Shown: one piece after another, positions 55,425-64,000 of the stretch
How the letters are laid out: every line of letters begins with the position of its first letter
Numbering within the stretch: the first letter of the stretch is position 1
Position numbers and translations under genes: made by a program
Assembly: GCA_963823435.1 (NCBI GenBank)
Contig: CAWGLN010000001.1
Coordinates: 372,001-436,000 of the forward strand
From: CAKZML01 sp963823435
GTDB lineage: Bacteria > Pseudomonadota > Gammaproteobacteria > Steroidobacterales > BM003
Direction of reading: 5' to 3'
Length of the DNA stretch: 64,000 bases
The notes under the pieces: model-generated
Told to the model about the DNA's origin: nothing
Database searches by the model: none
The model's input: only the letters and a program-made list of their open reading frames with translations

Positions 55425-55934
55425 ATGTTTCCCGCCGTGGACATGCTGGTCACCGTTTACCGCGACCTTGTGCAACCACGCATGCAGACGCTGCCCATGT
55501 ACAACCCGGAACTACGGGTAGAGGCGGTTGGCTTTCGTGAACACGAGGGTCGCCCGTGCGGGATACTGCTTACTCCCTGGTTCATGAACCTGGTGTTATT
55601 GCCGGCTGAAAATGACGATTGGTCCGGGATGGCGTCTGGCGAAAGCCTCAAGGTTTCGTTTCCGGCAGGTGAATATCTTTGCTTGATGAGTACGCCTGAA
55701 GGCATACCGCCTCACCTGAGTTTGCCGCTGTTCAACACAGTAAAAGAATTTGATAGTCAGGACACGGCGCGCAGCGTGGCCGGGGAAATCTTACGGCGCC
55801 TGTACCAAGAAACCGATGACCCCACGCAGGCCACTCCCGTGGAAACTGAAATGAACAAAAGTGGGCTACGACGGCGAATGTCACGACGCGCGCTCCTGCG
55901 CGGCTTGCTACCACCTGACGATGATCAGAAGTAG
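55425..55934 (+). CDS. hybE: [NiFe]-hydrogenase assembly chaperone HybE/HupJ-like
   Basis: 169 residues from the ATG at 55425, three bases after the MITE-like element (an in-frame ATG at 55401 lies inside the element and gives eight extra residues). PMYNPELRVEAVGFREHEG, CGILLTPWFMNLVLLP and FPAGEYLCLMSTPEG are typical of the HybE family. The C-terminus is basic with two Arg clusters. It acts on the small subunit during assembly. Its native ribosome site was probably displaced by the element. Confidence 0.88.
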   Translation: MFPAVDMLVTVYRDLVQPRMQTLPMYNPELRVEAVGFREHEGRPCGILLTPWFMNLVLLPAENDDWSGMASGESLKVSFPAGEYLCLMSTPEGIPPHLSLPLFNTVKEFDSQDTARSVAGEILRRLYQETDDPTQATPVETEMNKSGLRRRMSRRALLRGLLPPDDDQK

Positions 55935-56312
55935 GTGACGGCCAAGGGGATCGGGGGCGGACACCGGTAAGTACATCTCGCGATTGGCGCCTGCGCCCCT
56001 TCGGGCGAATATCCCCGGGTTACGAACTCGTTGAAACTACAAAAGAAAATACCTTGCGTCACGCGACAACCCGGCGATCAATGAAGAAAAATATGGGTAA
56101 AAAGCCGGCCTTGCCCACAAGGCCAGAAACCTCCCCCTGGGTCCATCGGGTATGGAGCCAGGGTTTTCTACTGGCCGCGAGACATCGCGCGGCATTTTCA
56201 GTCCCTGTACAAGCGGGTTATATTGGAGCCCTTCCTGGCAATGATTCGCTTGCCAGTGTGTCCTGTACTCACCGCCCACAACACCGGTGCCCCATGCTTC
56301 GAAGCCAGTCCA
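55935..56312. other. region between hydrogenase and men operons
   Basis: About 380 bp. GGCCTTG-CCCA-CAAGGCC at 56107-56124 is a perfect 7-bp hairpin; on the minus strand it is followed by TTTTT, but no minus-strand gene precedes it. A promoter candidate for menD lies at 56196-56225. I see no gene. Confidence 0.45.
56196..56225 (+). promoter_or_regulatory. candidate sigma-70 promoter for the men operon
   Basis: TTTTCA (56196-56201) and TATATT (56220-56225) with an 18-bp spacer, about 87 bp upstream of the preferred menD start. Confidence 0.35.
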
Positions 56313-58109
56313 ATGTCCACTGACAACCTCGCCAGCCGCAACGCCTTGTTCGGCCAGCAGGTAATTGCGCGCGTGCTGGCTGCGGGCTGCGTGGGTTTCG
56401 TGGTCTCGCCCGGCTCACGCAATACGCCTCTGGTCATGGCCGCAGCAAATACTTCGGTCCCGGTAGAAGTCATCCTGGACGAGCGCAGTGCCGGTTTTTT
56501 CGCTCTCGGCTGGGCGAAGGCTGCCAAGGCGCCCATAGCCCTTATTTGTACCTCTGGCAGCGCCGGGGCGCATTACCTGCCGGCCATCATCGAGGCATGG
56601 GAATCGGGTGTACCCCTGATGGCCTTGACCGCCGATCGACCGACCGAACACCAGAACATCGGCGCCCCCCAGACCACTATCCAGGAAGGATTTTATTCCA
56701 GGCATACCAAGGGCTATCTCGGCATTGGGGCCGCGGATGATCCGGGTGCCCAGGAGCAACTGGCGGAGCTGGAGCAACTGGCAGAGATTGCAACCCGCGG
56801 CAAACCCGGCCCCATACACGTGAATATCGGTTTCCGCGAACCATTGTGGCAGGCAACCACGCACCTGCTCCCGGTTGGCCACTCAAACTCAGTAGCCGCT
56901 GATATGGATGACCTGGATGAGCTTCCGCAATTTCCAGGGGTCAGCCGTGGCCTGGTGATTATCGGCCCGGTGCAGGAAGCCCATCCGCAGGCGGGTGCAG
57001 CGACGCGGGCGGCAGCCGATCTCGCCCGGCGCCTGGGCTGGCCGGTGCTGGCGGATATCGCGTCGAACTTGAGACAACATCCGGTATACGCCGGGGTCCT
57101 GGTCAATCATTACGACCTGCTCCTCAGATCAAGAGAAGCCAGGGCGGCGCTGCAACCGGAATTTGTCCTGCACATCGGCCGCATGCCCACTTCCAAGACC
57201 TTGTTTAGCTGGATGCAGGAACTGGAAGACCAGGGCACCAGGGTGTGGCACCTGGGCAGTGACGGCCAGGCACACACCCTGGCCAGGAACCCAAAAGTAT
57301 TCCAGACCACCTGGTCCCGGCTGGAAGCCTATTGCCAGGCAGTCAGCGGCCCGGAGCCGACTGAGTCCTCCTGGATGACGCCCTGGCGGCGGGCCGAAAA
57401 TGCCGCACAAGAGGTGGTCGCCGAGCAAACCCGTGACGCCGGCTTGTGGGAGGGCGCAATCGCGTTTACCGCCAGCCGACTGCCGCGAGATTCGCGTCTG
57501 GTGCTGGCTTCCGGTATGACGGTAAGGGACGTGGATTCCTATGCCACCACGCTGGCGCCGGGCAGTGAATGCCTGGTCAACCGGGGGGTCAATGGCATTG
57601 ACGGCCTGATCGCCACCGCCGCGGGTGTGGCGGCAGCGGATCGCGGCAGACGGGTCCGGCTGGTGCTTGGTGACCTGGCCTTTCAGCACGACATGAGTTC
57701 ACTGGTACTGGCCGCCGCCCTGCCCAATCTCGATATCGTGGTGATCAACAATGGCGGCGGCGGAATTTTCGAATTCCTGCCGATTCGTAAAACCACGGAC
57801 AAATTCGAGCAGTTCTTTCTGGCCCCACAGGGTCTAAATATTTCAGCAGTCAGCGCGAGCTTCGGTGTCGCATCCTGTCGTTGCGCGTCGATTGATGAAC
57901 TGGCATTGATGCTGTCAGACTCCAGACCCGGGTGCCGGCTAACGGAAGTCATGGTTGACCGCGAAAACAACGTTACCATGCATAGACAAATCGGGTCGGC
58001 GGCAATTGCCAGGCTCAATAATGAATTTTCACTGGAGCAGATTGATGGAGAAGGATGTGCAGACACCGGCGGTGATCTGGAACCGGGTCAAAGAATATCA
58101 AGACATTGA
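56313..58109 (+). CDS. menD: SEPHCHC synthase MenD
   Basis: About 598 residues from the ATG at 56313 (MSTDNLASRNALFGQQVI); a longer frame reaches 56223. ThDP-dependent enzyme that adds succinic semialdehyde from 2-oxoglutarate to isochorismate. VVSPGSRNTPLVMA, VILDERSAGFFALG and SGSAGAHYLPAIIEA are diagnostic; NRGVNGIDGLIATAAG and VINNGGGGIFEFLPI form the ThDP/Mg site. The C-terminal tail extends into menB by 65 bp. Second menaquinone step; menF is not in the window. Confidence 0.94.
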   Translation: MSTDNLASRNALFGQQVIARVLAAGCVGFVVSPGSRNTPLVMAAANTSVPVEVILDERSAGFFALGWAKAAKAPIALICTSGSAGAHYLPAIIEAWESGVPLMALTADRPTEHQNIGAPQTTIQEGFYSRHTKGYLGIGAADDPGAQEQLAELEQLAEIATRGKPGPIHVNIGFREPLWQATTHLLPVGHSNSVAADMDDLDELPQFPGVSRGLVIIGPVQEAHPQAGAATRAAADLARRLGWPVLADIASNLRQHPVYAGVLVNHYDLLLRSREARAALQPEFVLHIGRMPTSKTLFSWMQELEDQGTRVWHLGSDGQAHTLARNPKVFQTTWSRLEAYCQAVSGPEPTESSWMTPWRRAENAAQEVVAEQTRDAGLWEGAIAFTASRLPRDSRLVLASGMTVRDVDSYATTLAPGSECLVNRGVNGIDGLIATAAGVAAADRGRRVRLVLGDLAFQHDMSSLVLAAALPNLDIVVINNGGGGIFEFLPIRKTTDKFEQFFLAPQGLNISAVSASFGVASCRCASIDELALMLSDSRPGCRLTEVMVDRENNVTMHRQIGSAAIARLNNEFSLEQIDGEGCADTGGDLEPGQRISRH

Positions 58110-58887
58110 ATATTTCACTTCCCCGGAAGGGATAGCGAAAATCGCAATCAACCGGCCCGAGGTGCACAACGCTTTCCGGCCGCAAACCCTGTTCGAATTG
58201 CGCGAGGCTTTTGAGTTGGCACACGAGGATCCCGATGTGGGGGTCATCGTCCTGACCGGCAACGGCGGGCGGGCGTTCTGCTCCGGTGGCGACCAGCGTA
58301 TCCGCGGCGATGCCGGCTACATCGACCCCAAGGGCGTGCAAAGACTGAATGTGCTGGACTTGCAGCGCCAGATTCGTACTCTGCCCAAACCGGTGGTGGC
58401 CATGGTGGCCGGCTATGCGATCGGTGGTGGCCACGTGCTGCACGTGGTTTGCGACCTCACCATCGCCGCGGACAATGCGAAATTCGGGCAGACCGGTCCC
58501 AAGGTCGGCAGCTTCGATGGCGGTTTTGGCGCCGGCTACCTGGCTCGCCACGTGGGTCAGAAGCGGGCCCGGGAAATCTGGTATTTATGCCGTCAATACA
58601 GCGCGGAGGAAGCCTACCAGATGGGTCTGGTGAACAAGGTGGTGCCGCTGGATCAACTGGAATCCGAGACCGTCCAGTGGTGCAGGGAGATGCTGGACAT
58701 GTCGCCAATAGCCCTGCGCTTCCTGAAAGCCTCGTTCAATGCCGATTGCGACGGTCAGACCGGAATCCAGGAACTGGCAGGCAACGCCACCATGCTTTAT
58801 TACATGACCGAAGAAGGCCAGGAAGGCAAAAACGCTTTCCTGGAAAAGCGCAAACCCAACTTCAGAAAGTTCAAGCGAGTACCGTGA
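58045..58887 (+). CDS. menB: 1,4-dihydroxy-2-naphthoyl-CoA synthase MenB
   Basis: 280 residues, ATG at 58045 with GGAG eight bases upstream; a longer frame begins at 57955 inside menD. Crotonase-fold enzyme: NRPEVHNAFRP, FCSGGDQRIRG and GYAIGGGHVLHVVCDLTIA (oxyanion hole), TGPKVGSFDGGFGAGYLA. Its stop overlaps the GTG of menA. Confidence 0.95.
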   Translation: MEKDVQTPAVIWNRVKEYQDIEYFTSPEGIAKIAINRPEVHNAFRPQTLFELREAFELAHEDPDVGVIVLTGNGGRAFCSGGDQRIRGDAGYIDPKGVQRLNVLDLQRQIRTLPKPVVAMVAGYAIGGGHVLHVVCDLTIAADNAKFGQTGPKVGSFDGGFGAGYLARHVGQKRAREIWYLCRQYSAEEAYQMGLVNKVVPLDQLESETVQWCREMLDMSPIALRFLKASFNADCDGQTGIQELAGNATMLYYMTEEGQEGKNAFLEKRKPNFRKFKRVP

Positions 58888-59771
58888 AACCCTCTGCCCT
58901 GAAAGCCTGGGTCGCAGCCTCCAGACCGCAAACACTGACCGTCGCGGTAGCGCCCGTGCTGCTGGGTGCGGCGCTGGCTGCAGAGGTTACCCGTTTGCAG
59001 GTTCCGCTACTTATCGCCACGCTGATTGGCGCCATATGCATACAAATAGGCACCAACCTGTTCAACGATTACGCCGACTTCAAAAAAGGCACTGACGGTG
59101 CTGACAGGCTGGGACCTGCCAGGGCCTGTGCCAGCGGTTGGCTGGAGCCGAACCATGTTCTGATCGCGGTCTGGGTCGTCTTCGCCATTGCCATCGCGGC
59201 GGGTCTGTACCTTGTCATGGCGGCTGGCTGGCCCATCCTGGTCATAGGCATCGCCAGCCTGGCTTGCGGGCTGGCCTATACCGGCGGCCCCTGGCCCTTG
59301 TCCTACGTGGGCATCGCGGACTTTTTCGTGTTCGTGTTTTTCGGACTGGTCGCCGTGGGCGGCACCTTTTTCGTGCTCACCGGCAGCCTTTCCATAACCG
59401 CTGTATTCGGCGGCGCCATACTGGGTTGCCTGGCTACCGCGGTACTTGCAGTGAATAACCTGCGCGACAGGAAGGGTGATCGGAATGCCGGGAAAAAGAC
59501 CCTGGCAGTACGCTACGGGGAGGCTTTTGCCAGGAACCAATTCGCCCTGTTGATTACTGCTCCCGCATTGATGGTCCTGTTGGTCGCCATCTTCGTACCC
59601 GGGGCCGGCCCCGGTTGGCTGGCGCCCCTGGCCCTGGCACCCTGGCTGGTACAACTGACCCGCGACGTTTTCCGTCTGGATGGACGTGACCTGAACTCCC
59701 TGCTGAAAAAAACTGCCGTTGCCGAACTCGCTTTCTCAATCCTGCTCTGCGCAGGAATCATATTGACGTGA
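58884..59771 (+). CDS. menA: 1,4-dihydroxy-2-naphthoate polyprenyltransferase MenA
   Basis: 295-residue inner-membrane prenyltransferase beginning at GTG (58884) in the overlap with menB; the open frame extends further upstream but only through menB. The first Asp motif is NDYADFKKGTDG, the second NNLRDRKGDRNAGKKTLAVR. Many hydrophobic helices. Attaches the isoprenoid tail to give demethylmenaquinone. Confidence 0.94.
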   Translation: MKPSALKAWVAASRPQTLTVAVAPVLLGAALAAEVTRLQVPLLIATLIGAICIQIGTNLFNDYADFKKGTDGADRLGPARACASGWLEPNHVLIAVWVVFAIAIAAGLYLVMAAGWPILVIGIASLACGLAYTGGPWPLSYVGIADFFVFVFFGLVAVGGTFFVLTGSLSITAVFGGAILGCLATAVLAVNNLRDRKGDRNAGKKTLAVRYGEAFARNQFALLITAPALMVLLVAIFVPGAGPGWLAPLALAPWLVQLTRDVFRLDGRDLNSLLKKTAVAELAFSILLCAGIILT

Positions 59772-60811
59772 TCGCCCGCTGGGAGCTGCTTCGTTACCTG
59801 GCGGGGCACCCGGCTCAGGAGGGCTTTGTCCTGAGGGTGACGGGTGACGATGGCCATGTCGGTCTGGGTGAGGCCAGAACCATAGACGGATATGGCTCGG
59901 GGCAGGCGGCACTGAACGCCTTCCTGTCCGATCATGTTCGTATGGATGGACTGCTGCACACGCTGCAAAACGACATGGCTCAATCCGGCCACATTCAGCC
60001 ACGACCGGCTGACAACGGCGTGCCGGTGGAAGCCCTGTTTGCTGCCGAAACGGCTTTATACGACCTGGCCTCACGGCGGGCCGGCCAGGACCTGACCAGC
60101 TGGCTGGGTTACCCGGGTCGCAAGTCCCTCGTCAACAGCATGCTGGTGGAAGACGAGGCCCAGGCGCGACGTGTGACCGAGGCGGGAAACCGCAATTTCA
60201 AACTAAAGGCCGCCGGCAAGTCAGCCGACTGGCTGCTTTTGTTTCATACCCTGGTCGAGGCCACGGACGGCCAGGCCCGTATACGGGTCGATGCCAATGG
60301 CAGCTGGACCCCCGACCTCACCGTTGAATTGCTCGGCCAGGTCCCGCTGGAGAACCTGGACTACCTGGAGCAACCCTTCCCGATTGGTGATCTGGATAAC
60401 TGCCGACGCTTGAAAGACCGGCTGGGGGTACACATCGGCATCGACGAGGGCGTAACCTCAACACAAACAATTGAGGATATTGCCAGGCTTGAGGCCGCCG
60501 ACCTTATCGTACTCAAGCCCATGTTCCGGGGCCTGGCCGGCGCCCTGGAGCTGGCAGGAACTGCGAAATCACTTGGACTGGGCGTGTGCGTGACGCATTC
60601 CATGGAGGGCACCCTGGGCAGACTTGCCGCCATGCACGTGGCGGCTGCAGTGGGCTCGGATAGGCCCCACGGACTGTATGCGCCGGGCTTGCCGAGGCTG
60701 GCCCGGGAGCCGGAACGTAAGCCCGATGAGATAAGAATGCCCACTGAACCCGGACTGGGCTGGACCGATCTTCGAGAAGAACTGCTCAAACCCTGGGGCC
60801 CCGCTGCATGA
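59768..60811 (+). CDS. menC: o-succinylbenzoate synthase MenC
   Basis: 347 residues starting at GTG inside the menA stop. Enolase-superfamily protein: NFKLKAAGKS supplies the catalytic KxK, IRVDANGSW the first metal Asp, and LEQPF and GIDEGV the remaining acidic ligands; LIVLKP gives the second Lys. Its stop overlaps the menE ATG. Confidence 0.92.
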   Translation: MIARWELLRYLAGHPAQEGFVLRVTGDDGHVGLGEARTIDGYGSGQAALNAFLSDHVRMDGLLHTLQNDMAQSGHIQPRPADNGVPVEALFAAETALYDLASRRAGQDLTSWLGYPGRKSLVNSMLVEDEAQARRVTEAGNRNFKLKAAGKSADWLLLFHTLVEATDGQARIRVDANGSWTPDLTVELLGQVPLENLDYLEQPFPIGDLDNCRRLKDRLGVHIGIDEGVTSTQTIEDIARLEAADLIVLKPMFRGLAGALELAGTAKSLGLGVCVTHSMEGTLGRLAAMHVAAAVGSDRPHGLYAPGLPRLAREPERKPDEIRMPTEPGLGWTDLREELLKPWGPAA

Positions 60812-62145
60812 GCACGCAGGCGCTCGATCCCCTGGCCGGTTTTGCCGCAACACGTCCGGAGCTGACTGCGGTGGTGACCGTGAGCGGAGAAAGCTTAAGC
60901 GCCCGGCAACTCGACCTGGCCGCCTCCGCCGCCGCAGCCAGGCTCGAACAACTTGGCGCAGGCGCAGGTTGCGTGGTGGGTCTGGAGGGTGAGCCGGGAT
61001 TGGCGTGGCTGGCAGCGCTTTTTGGCTGCTGGCGTCTGGGGGCGATCGCTGCGCCCCTGAATCATCGTTCCACAAGGATCGAACGCGAGCATGCCGCCAG
61101 GGTCATGGCTTGCCAACTGCACTGGACGCCGGAGGAAACCTTGCTCCAGTCGGAACCCAACTCCGGTGACTTCCAGCCCGCCCCGTGGAATCTGGAACAT
61201 CCCCTGCTGAGGGTAAGCACCTCCGGTTCCACAGGCGCACCTCGCTGTGTGGAGTTACTCGCCTCCCAGTTGCATTTTGGCGCCGAGGCCTCAAAGTCCC
61301 GACTTGGGCACGACCCACAGGATCGCTGGCTGGTTTGTCTGCCGGTCACTCATGTCGGCGCACTGGCGGCCATATATCGCTGTCTGCACAACCAGGTTTG
61401 CCTGGAATTGCATACCTGTTTTGATGCCGCCGTGGTGGCTGACAGACTGGACAGTGGTGAGGTCAGCCTGGTGTCCCTGGTGCCGTCCATGTTGAGCGAC
61501 GTCCTGGATTACCGTGGCGAGCAGGCCTTTCCGGAATTTCTCCGTGTGATCCTGCTGGGCGGCGCAGCCTGCAGCCAGTCACTGCTGGAACGTTGTCGAA
61601 TCGCCAGGCTTCCTGTTTCCCTGACCTGGGGGATGACTGAGACCGCGTCCCAGGTTGCCACGCGGGAGCCCGGGGACTTGTCACCGCTTGAGGACGGCCT
61701 GCCACCCCTGCCCCACACCCGTGTGAGTGTGAATGAGCAAGGCCGATTGGTGGTCGAGGGCCCGGTCGCTGCGGGTCGCCTGGTCACCGACGACCTTGGC
61801 GAAATCACCGCCACCGGTCGGGTGCGGATTCTTGGTCGCAATGACGAGGTAATCATTCGTGGCGGAGAGAACATACATCCCGCCGAGATCGAAAAAGTTC
61901 TGTGCGGGCATCCGGGTGTGACGGAGGCAGTAGTACTTCCCCGAACCGATCCTCGCCTGGGACAGGTGCCCGTGGCCTTTGTCCAGGGCACGGACTGCGA
62001 CCCCGAGGGGCTGGGCAACTGGTGTCGCCAGCAACTTGCCGGCTTCAAGATCCCGGCCGAGTTCATTTGTATGGCCGAACTGCCTCGGACTGTGGCTGGC
62101 AAGATCCACCGCCAGCAGTTGTTGGCTATGCTAAGGAACCTCTGA
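60808..62145 (+). CDS. menE: o-succinylbenzoate--CoA ligase MenE
   Basis: 445-residue acyl-adenylating enzyme. STSGSTGAPR is the P-loop motif, LTWGMTETASQV the acyl/adenine region, RILGRNDEVIIRGGENIHPAEIE the hinge and AGKIHRQQL the catalytic C-terminal Lys. The stop TGA is supplied by the left end of a MITE-like element, so the original C-terminus may have differed slightly. Confidence 0.93.
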   Translation: MSTQALDPLAGFAATRPELTAVVTVSGESLSARQLDLAASAAAARLEQLGAGAGCVVGLEGEPGLAWLAALFGCWRLGAIAAPLNHRSTRIEREHAARVMACQLHWTPEETLLQSEPNSGDFQPAPWNLEHPLLRVSTSGSTGAPRCVELLASQLHFGAEASKSRLGHDPQDRWLVCLPVTHVGALAAIYRCLHNQVCLELHTCFDAAVVADRLDSGEVSLVSLVPSMLSDVLDYRGEQAFPEFLRVILLGGAACSQSLLERCRIARLPVSLTWGMTETASQVATREPGDLSPLEDGLPPLPHTRVSVNEQGRLVVEGPVAAGRLVTDDLGEITATGRVRILGRNDEVIIRGGENIHPAEIEKVLCGHPGVTEAVVLPRTDPRLGQVPVAFVQGTDCDPEGLGNWCRQQLAGFKIPAEFICMAELPRTVAGKIHRQQLLAMLRNL

Positions 62146-62275
62146 TTTATTCCCGTGACAGCGTCGGTCGGCCTGCCGCCACCCCGGTGAAACCTGTCTG
62201 AGTTTGCCATCGCACAGAAGCCGGGTATTTTGAACCCCCACTGCGAATTGATGGGCAGACCTTCAGATATCCCTA
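62134..62275. repeat. degenerate MITE-like element after menE
   Basis: The left end AGGAACCTCTGATTTATTC matches the inverted terminus of the copies at 10945 and 55258. The interior shares CGCACAGAAGCCGGGTATTTT with the ACACAGAAGCTGGGTTTTTT of the better copies. The right end is only weakly recognisable (CTTCAGATATCCCT). It fills the gap between menE and the convergent sulfotransferase. Confidence 0.55.
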
Positions 62276-64000
62276 AACCGGATAACGATCCAGCACCGGG
62301 CCCAGGGCTTTCTTCAATGGGTCCAGGTGCTTTTCATAGTTGCGCCATTGGTCCAGGCCTTCGGTATACACCGGTTGGCGCACCTGCTCGGAACTGGGTG
62401 TGCGAATGGCCCGCTTGGTTTCGTAAAACCGCAGGCACTGCTCCTCAAACTCCAGACCGCAGTAATCCAGCAGGCGACGGACCTGGTTCTCGGTATCCGC
62501 CACCATGTCCTCGTACTGCACCCGCAGAACGCGGCCCGGCAGCACTGCATCCCAGTGATCCATCAGGGTGACGTAATCGCGATAGTACGTGCCGATATCG
62601 GTCAGGCTGTAAGTGAAGGTCTGGCCCTTGGCAAATAACTGCTTGTAGCCCGAGAAACATCCGGCCATAGGATGACGCCTGGCGTCGATGATTTTCGCAT
62701 TGGGCAGGATCAGGTGAATCAGGCCGACATGACGGAAGTTATTCGGCATCTTGTCGATAAAATACGGCAAATCACCGCGTTGAATCCTGGTTGATTCGAT
62801 GTATCCCTCACCCAGTTCCCTGAACTGATCGGGAGTCAACTCTGCCAGGATTTCAGGGTATTTTCCTGCAGGTTGCTCGACGGGTCTTTTGAGCGAGACG
62901 CTCGGGCAATACCAATAATGTCCGGCAGCTCTGCTGTACCCTGCACCTGGGAATGACTGGCCAGGATTTGTTCCAGCAAGGTCGAGCCCGCCCTTGGCAG
63001 GCCGACGATAAAAACAGGATCAGGTGCTGAGTGACCCTGGCCCTGCCTTGCCGCAAAAAACTCGGCATCCAGGGCCTTGATCTGGCGCGCAGCATCGAAC
63101 ACGTTTTTCTTCGCGCTATAGGGATGCTGCTTGGCGCGTATCATGTTGCCACGCTCATAAAATTGAAACGACAGGTCGTAGTCCTTGCGGTCCTCGTAGG
63201 CCTTACCGAGAGCAAAGGCCAGGTGGGCCTGCTCTTCCTGCTTACCGCCGTCATCAACCACCTGAGCCAGCATCTGTGCAATATCCTCATCGCTAAACCT
63301 GAAAGTCTTCAGGTTGGCCAGGCTCCAGTAAGGCTCGCCAATACCGGGACTCAGCTCAATGCTCCTCTTGTACGCACGGATCGCATCATCCAGCCTGCCC
63401 ACGGTCTTCAGGGTGTGTCCGTAATTCATGCTGGGTCCCGCCTGGTTCGGATAGTCCTTGAGCAGGCGCTCGTATAGCTCAAGGGCTTCCAGGTGATCTC
63501 CCTTTTGCACCAATATACTCGCCTTGAGAATCAGGTAGTTCGGATGCTTTGGAACCGCTTTTAGCAGCAATTCCAGCTGCTCAAGCGCAGCTTCCAGTTC
63601 CTGGCTCTTGAACAGAGCCATCGCAAAACTGTGTCTCGCCATGTGAAAATCCGGCGCCAGTTCCAGGCAGCGTTGCAAGAGGTTCTTGGCATCCGCATAT
63701 TGCCCCAGCTTGATGCCAATATTTCCCAGCAAACTAATTGCCACAACATCTGTCGGATCCTGCTTGAGCACCTCCCGAGTCAGTCGCTCCGCCTTTGCCA
63801 CCTTGCCCTTGCGAAATAAATCCGCGGCCTCCACGAGTTCGGGATGCGGTGTAGACACTTCCAGGTGTCTTTCGAAGGCCTCCTCACTACCAGTTTCGTC
63901 ACCTGCAACGCTGAGCTGGTCGCCCAGGCTGCGCCATGCGCCGCCGTGGCGCGGATTAATTTGCACTGCCCGGCGCAGAACATCAATGGCATCGGCTCCC
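62273..64000 (-). CDS. TPR-repeat sulfotransferase, frameshifted and cut by the right window edge
   Basis: N-terminal TPR units (LLQRCLELAPDFHMARHSFA, AIRAYKRSIELSPGIGEPYW and more) lead to a sulfotransferase domain with the PAPS-binding loop VGLPRAGSTLLEQIL. The frame stops at 62836 and resumes from 62860 with KYPEILAELTPDQF; one A missing from an A-run explains it. The second frame has IDKMPNNFRHVGLIHLILPNAKIIDARRHP, the 3'-phosphate-binding region. TPR residues continue to the last base of the window (ADAIDVLRRAVQINPRH), so the N-terminus lies outside. Substrate unknown. Confidence 0.87.

Overview
The window looks like a chromosomal segment of a GC-rich gammaproteobacterium. The evidence is a pgaABCD operon, an archaic (Csu-type) chaperone-usher pilus with spore-coat-U pilins, a classical menaquinone (men) operon, and a membrane-bound uptake [NiFe]-hydrogenase locus whose gene order resembles the rhizobial hup loci. 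I cannot place it to genus. No tRNA, rRNA, CRISPR or full-length insertion sequence was seen.

Layout. 1-5313 (minus): an exporter operon running M28 peptidase, HlyD-type fusion protein, MacB/LolD-type ATPase and two MacB/FtsX permeases; the last runs off the left edge. 5412-8759: an Ada/Ogt-type methyltransferase, a DUF192 protein, a YugP-type metallopeptidase, a small lipoprotein and a lysine-repeat coiled-coil protein. 9212-16623: the most unusual part, a two-gene convergent module present twice. Each module has a plus-strand nucleotide-exchange (Tlc/Npt-like) transporter and a minus-strand secreted protein that joins a PPP-type phosphatase to a C-terminal atypical kinase-like (PI3/4K or FAM20/HipA-like) domain. 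16678-18774: a prolyl oligopeptidase. 18833-25234: pgaABCD. 25637-29131: branched-chain 2-oxoacid dehydrogenase E1a, E1b and E2. 29224-34661: GT25 glycosyltransferase, YgiQ radical SAM protein, an outer-membrane protein and a HTH-receiver regulator. 34858-39363 (minus): pilus operon. 39832-40380: tryptophan-halogenase remnant. 40663-41378: putative nickel permease. 41634-48941 (minus): hypC-A-B-D-F, a HemN-like radical SAM gene and hypE. 49577-55934 (plus): hyaA-B-C-D-E-F, rubredoxin and hybE. 56313-62145: menD-B-A-C-E. 62273-64000 (minus): TPR-sulfotransferase, cut by the right edge.

How the genes fit together. The small hydrogenase subunit carries the extra cysteines typical of oxygen-tolerant group 1d enzymes. 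The hyp genes build its NiFe(CN)2CO centre, the permease may supply nickel, HyaC would pass electrons to quinone, and the men operon can supply part of a menaquinone pool. In the duplicated module the transporter could supply ATP across the inner membrane to a periplasmic kinase-like domain. That is a hypothesis, but it is the best candidate here for an undescribed system.

Two genome-wide features matter. A family of ~140-165 bp MITE-like elements with inverted ends occurs at least four times; one copy sits inside the hydrogenase operon and another supplies the menE stop codon. About sixteen single-base frameshifts interrupt otherwise well conserved genes (including hypE, hypF, hyaC, hyaF and rubredoxin). 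The flanking motifs are intact on both sides, so residual assembly indels are more likely than true decay, but this cannot be settled from the sequence alone.
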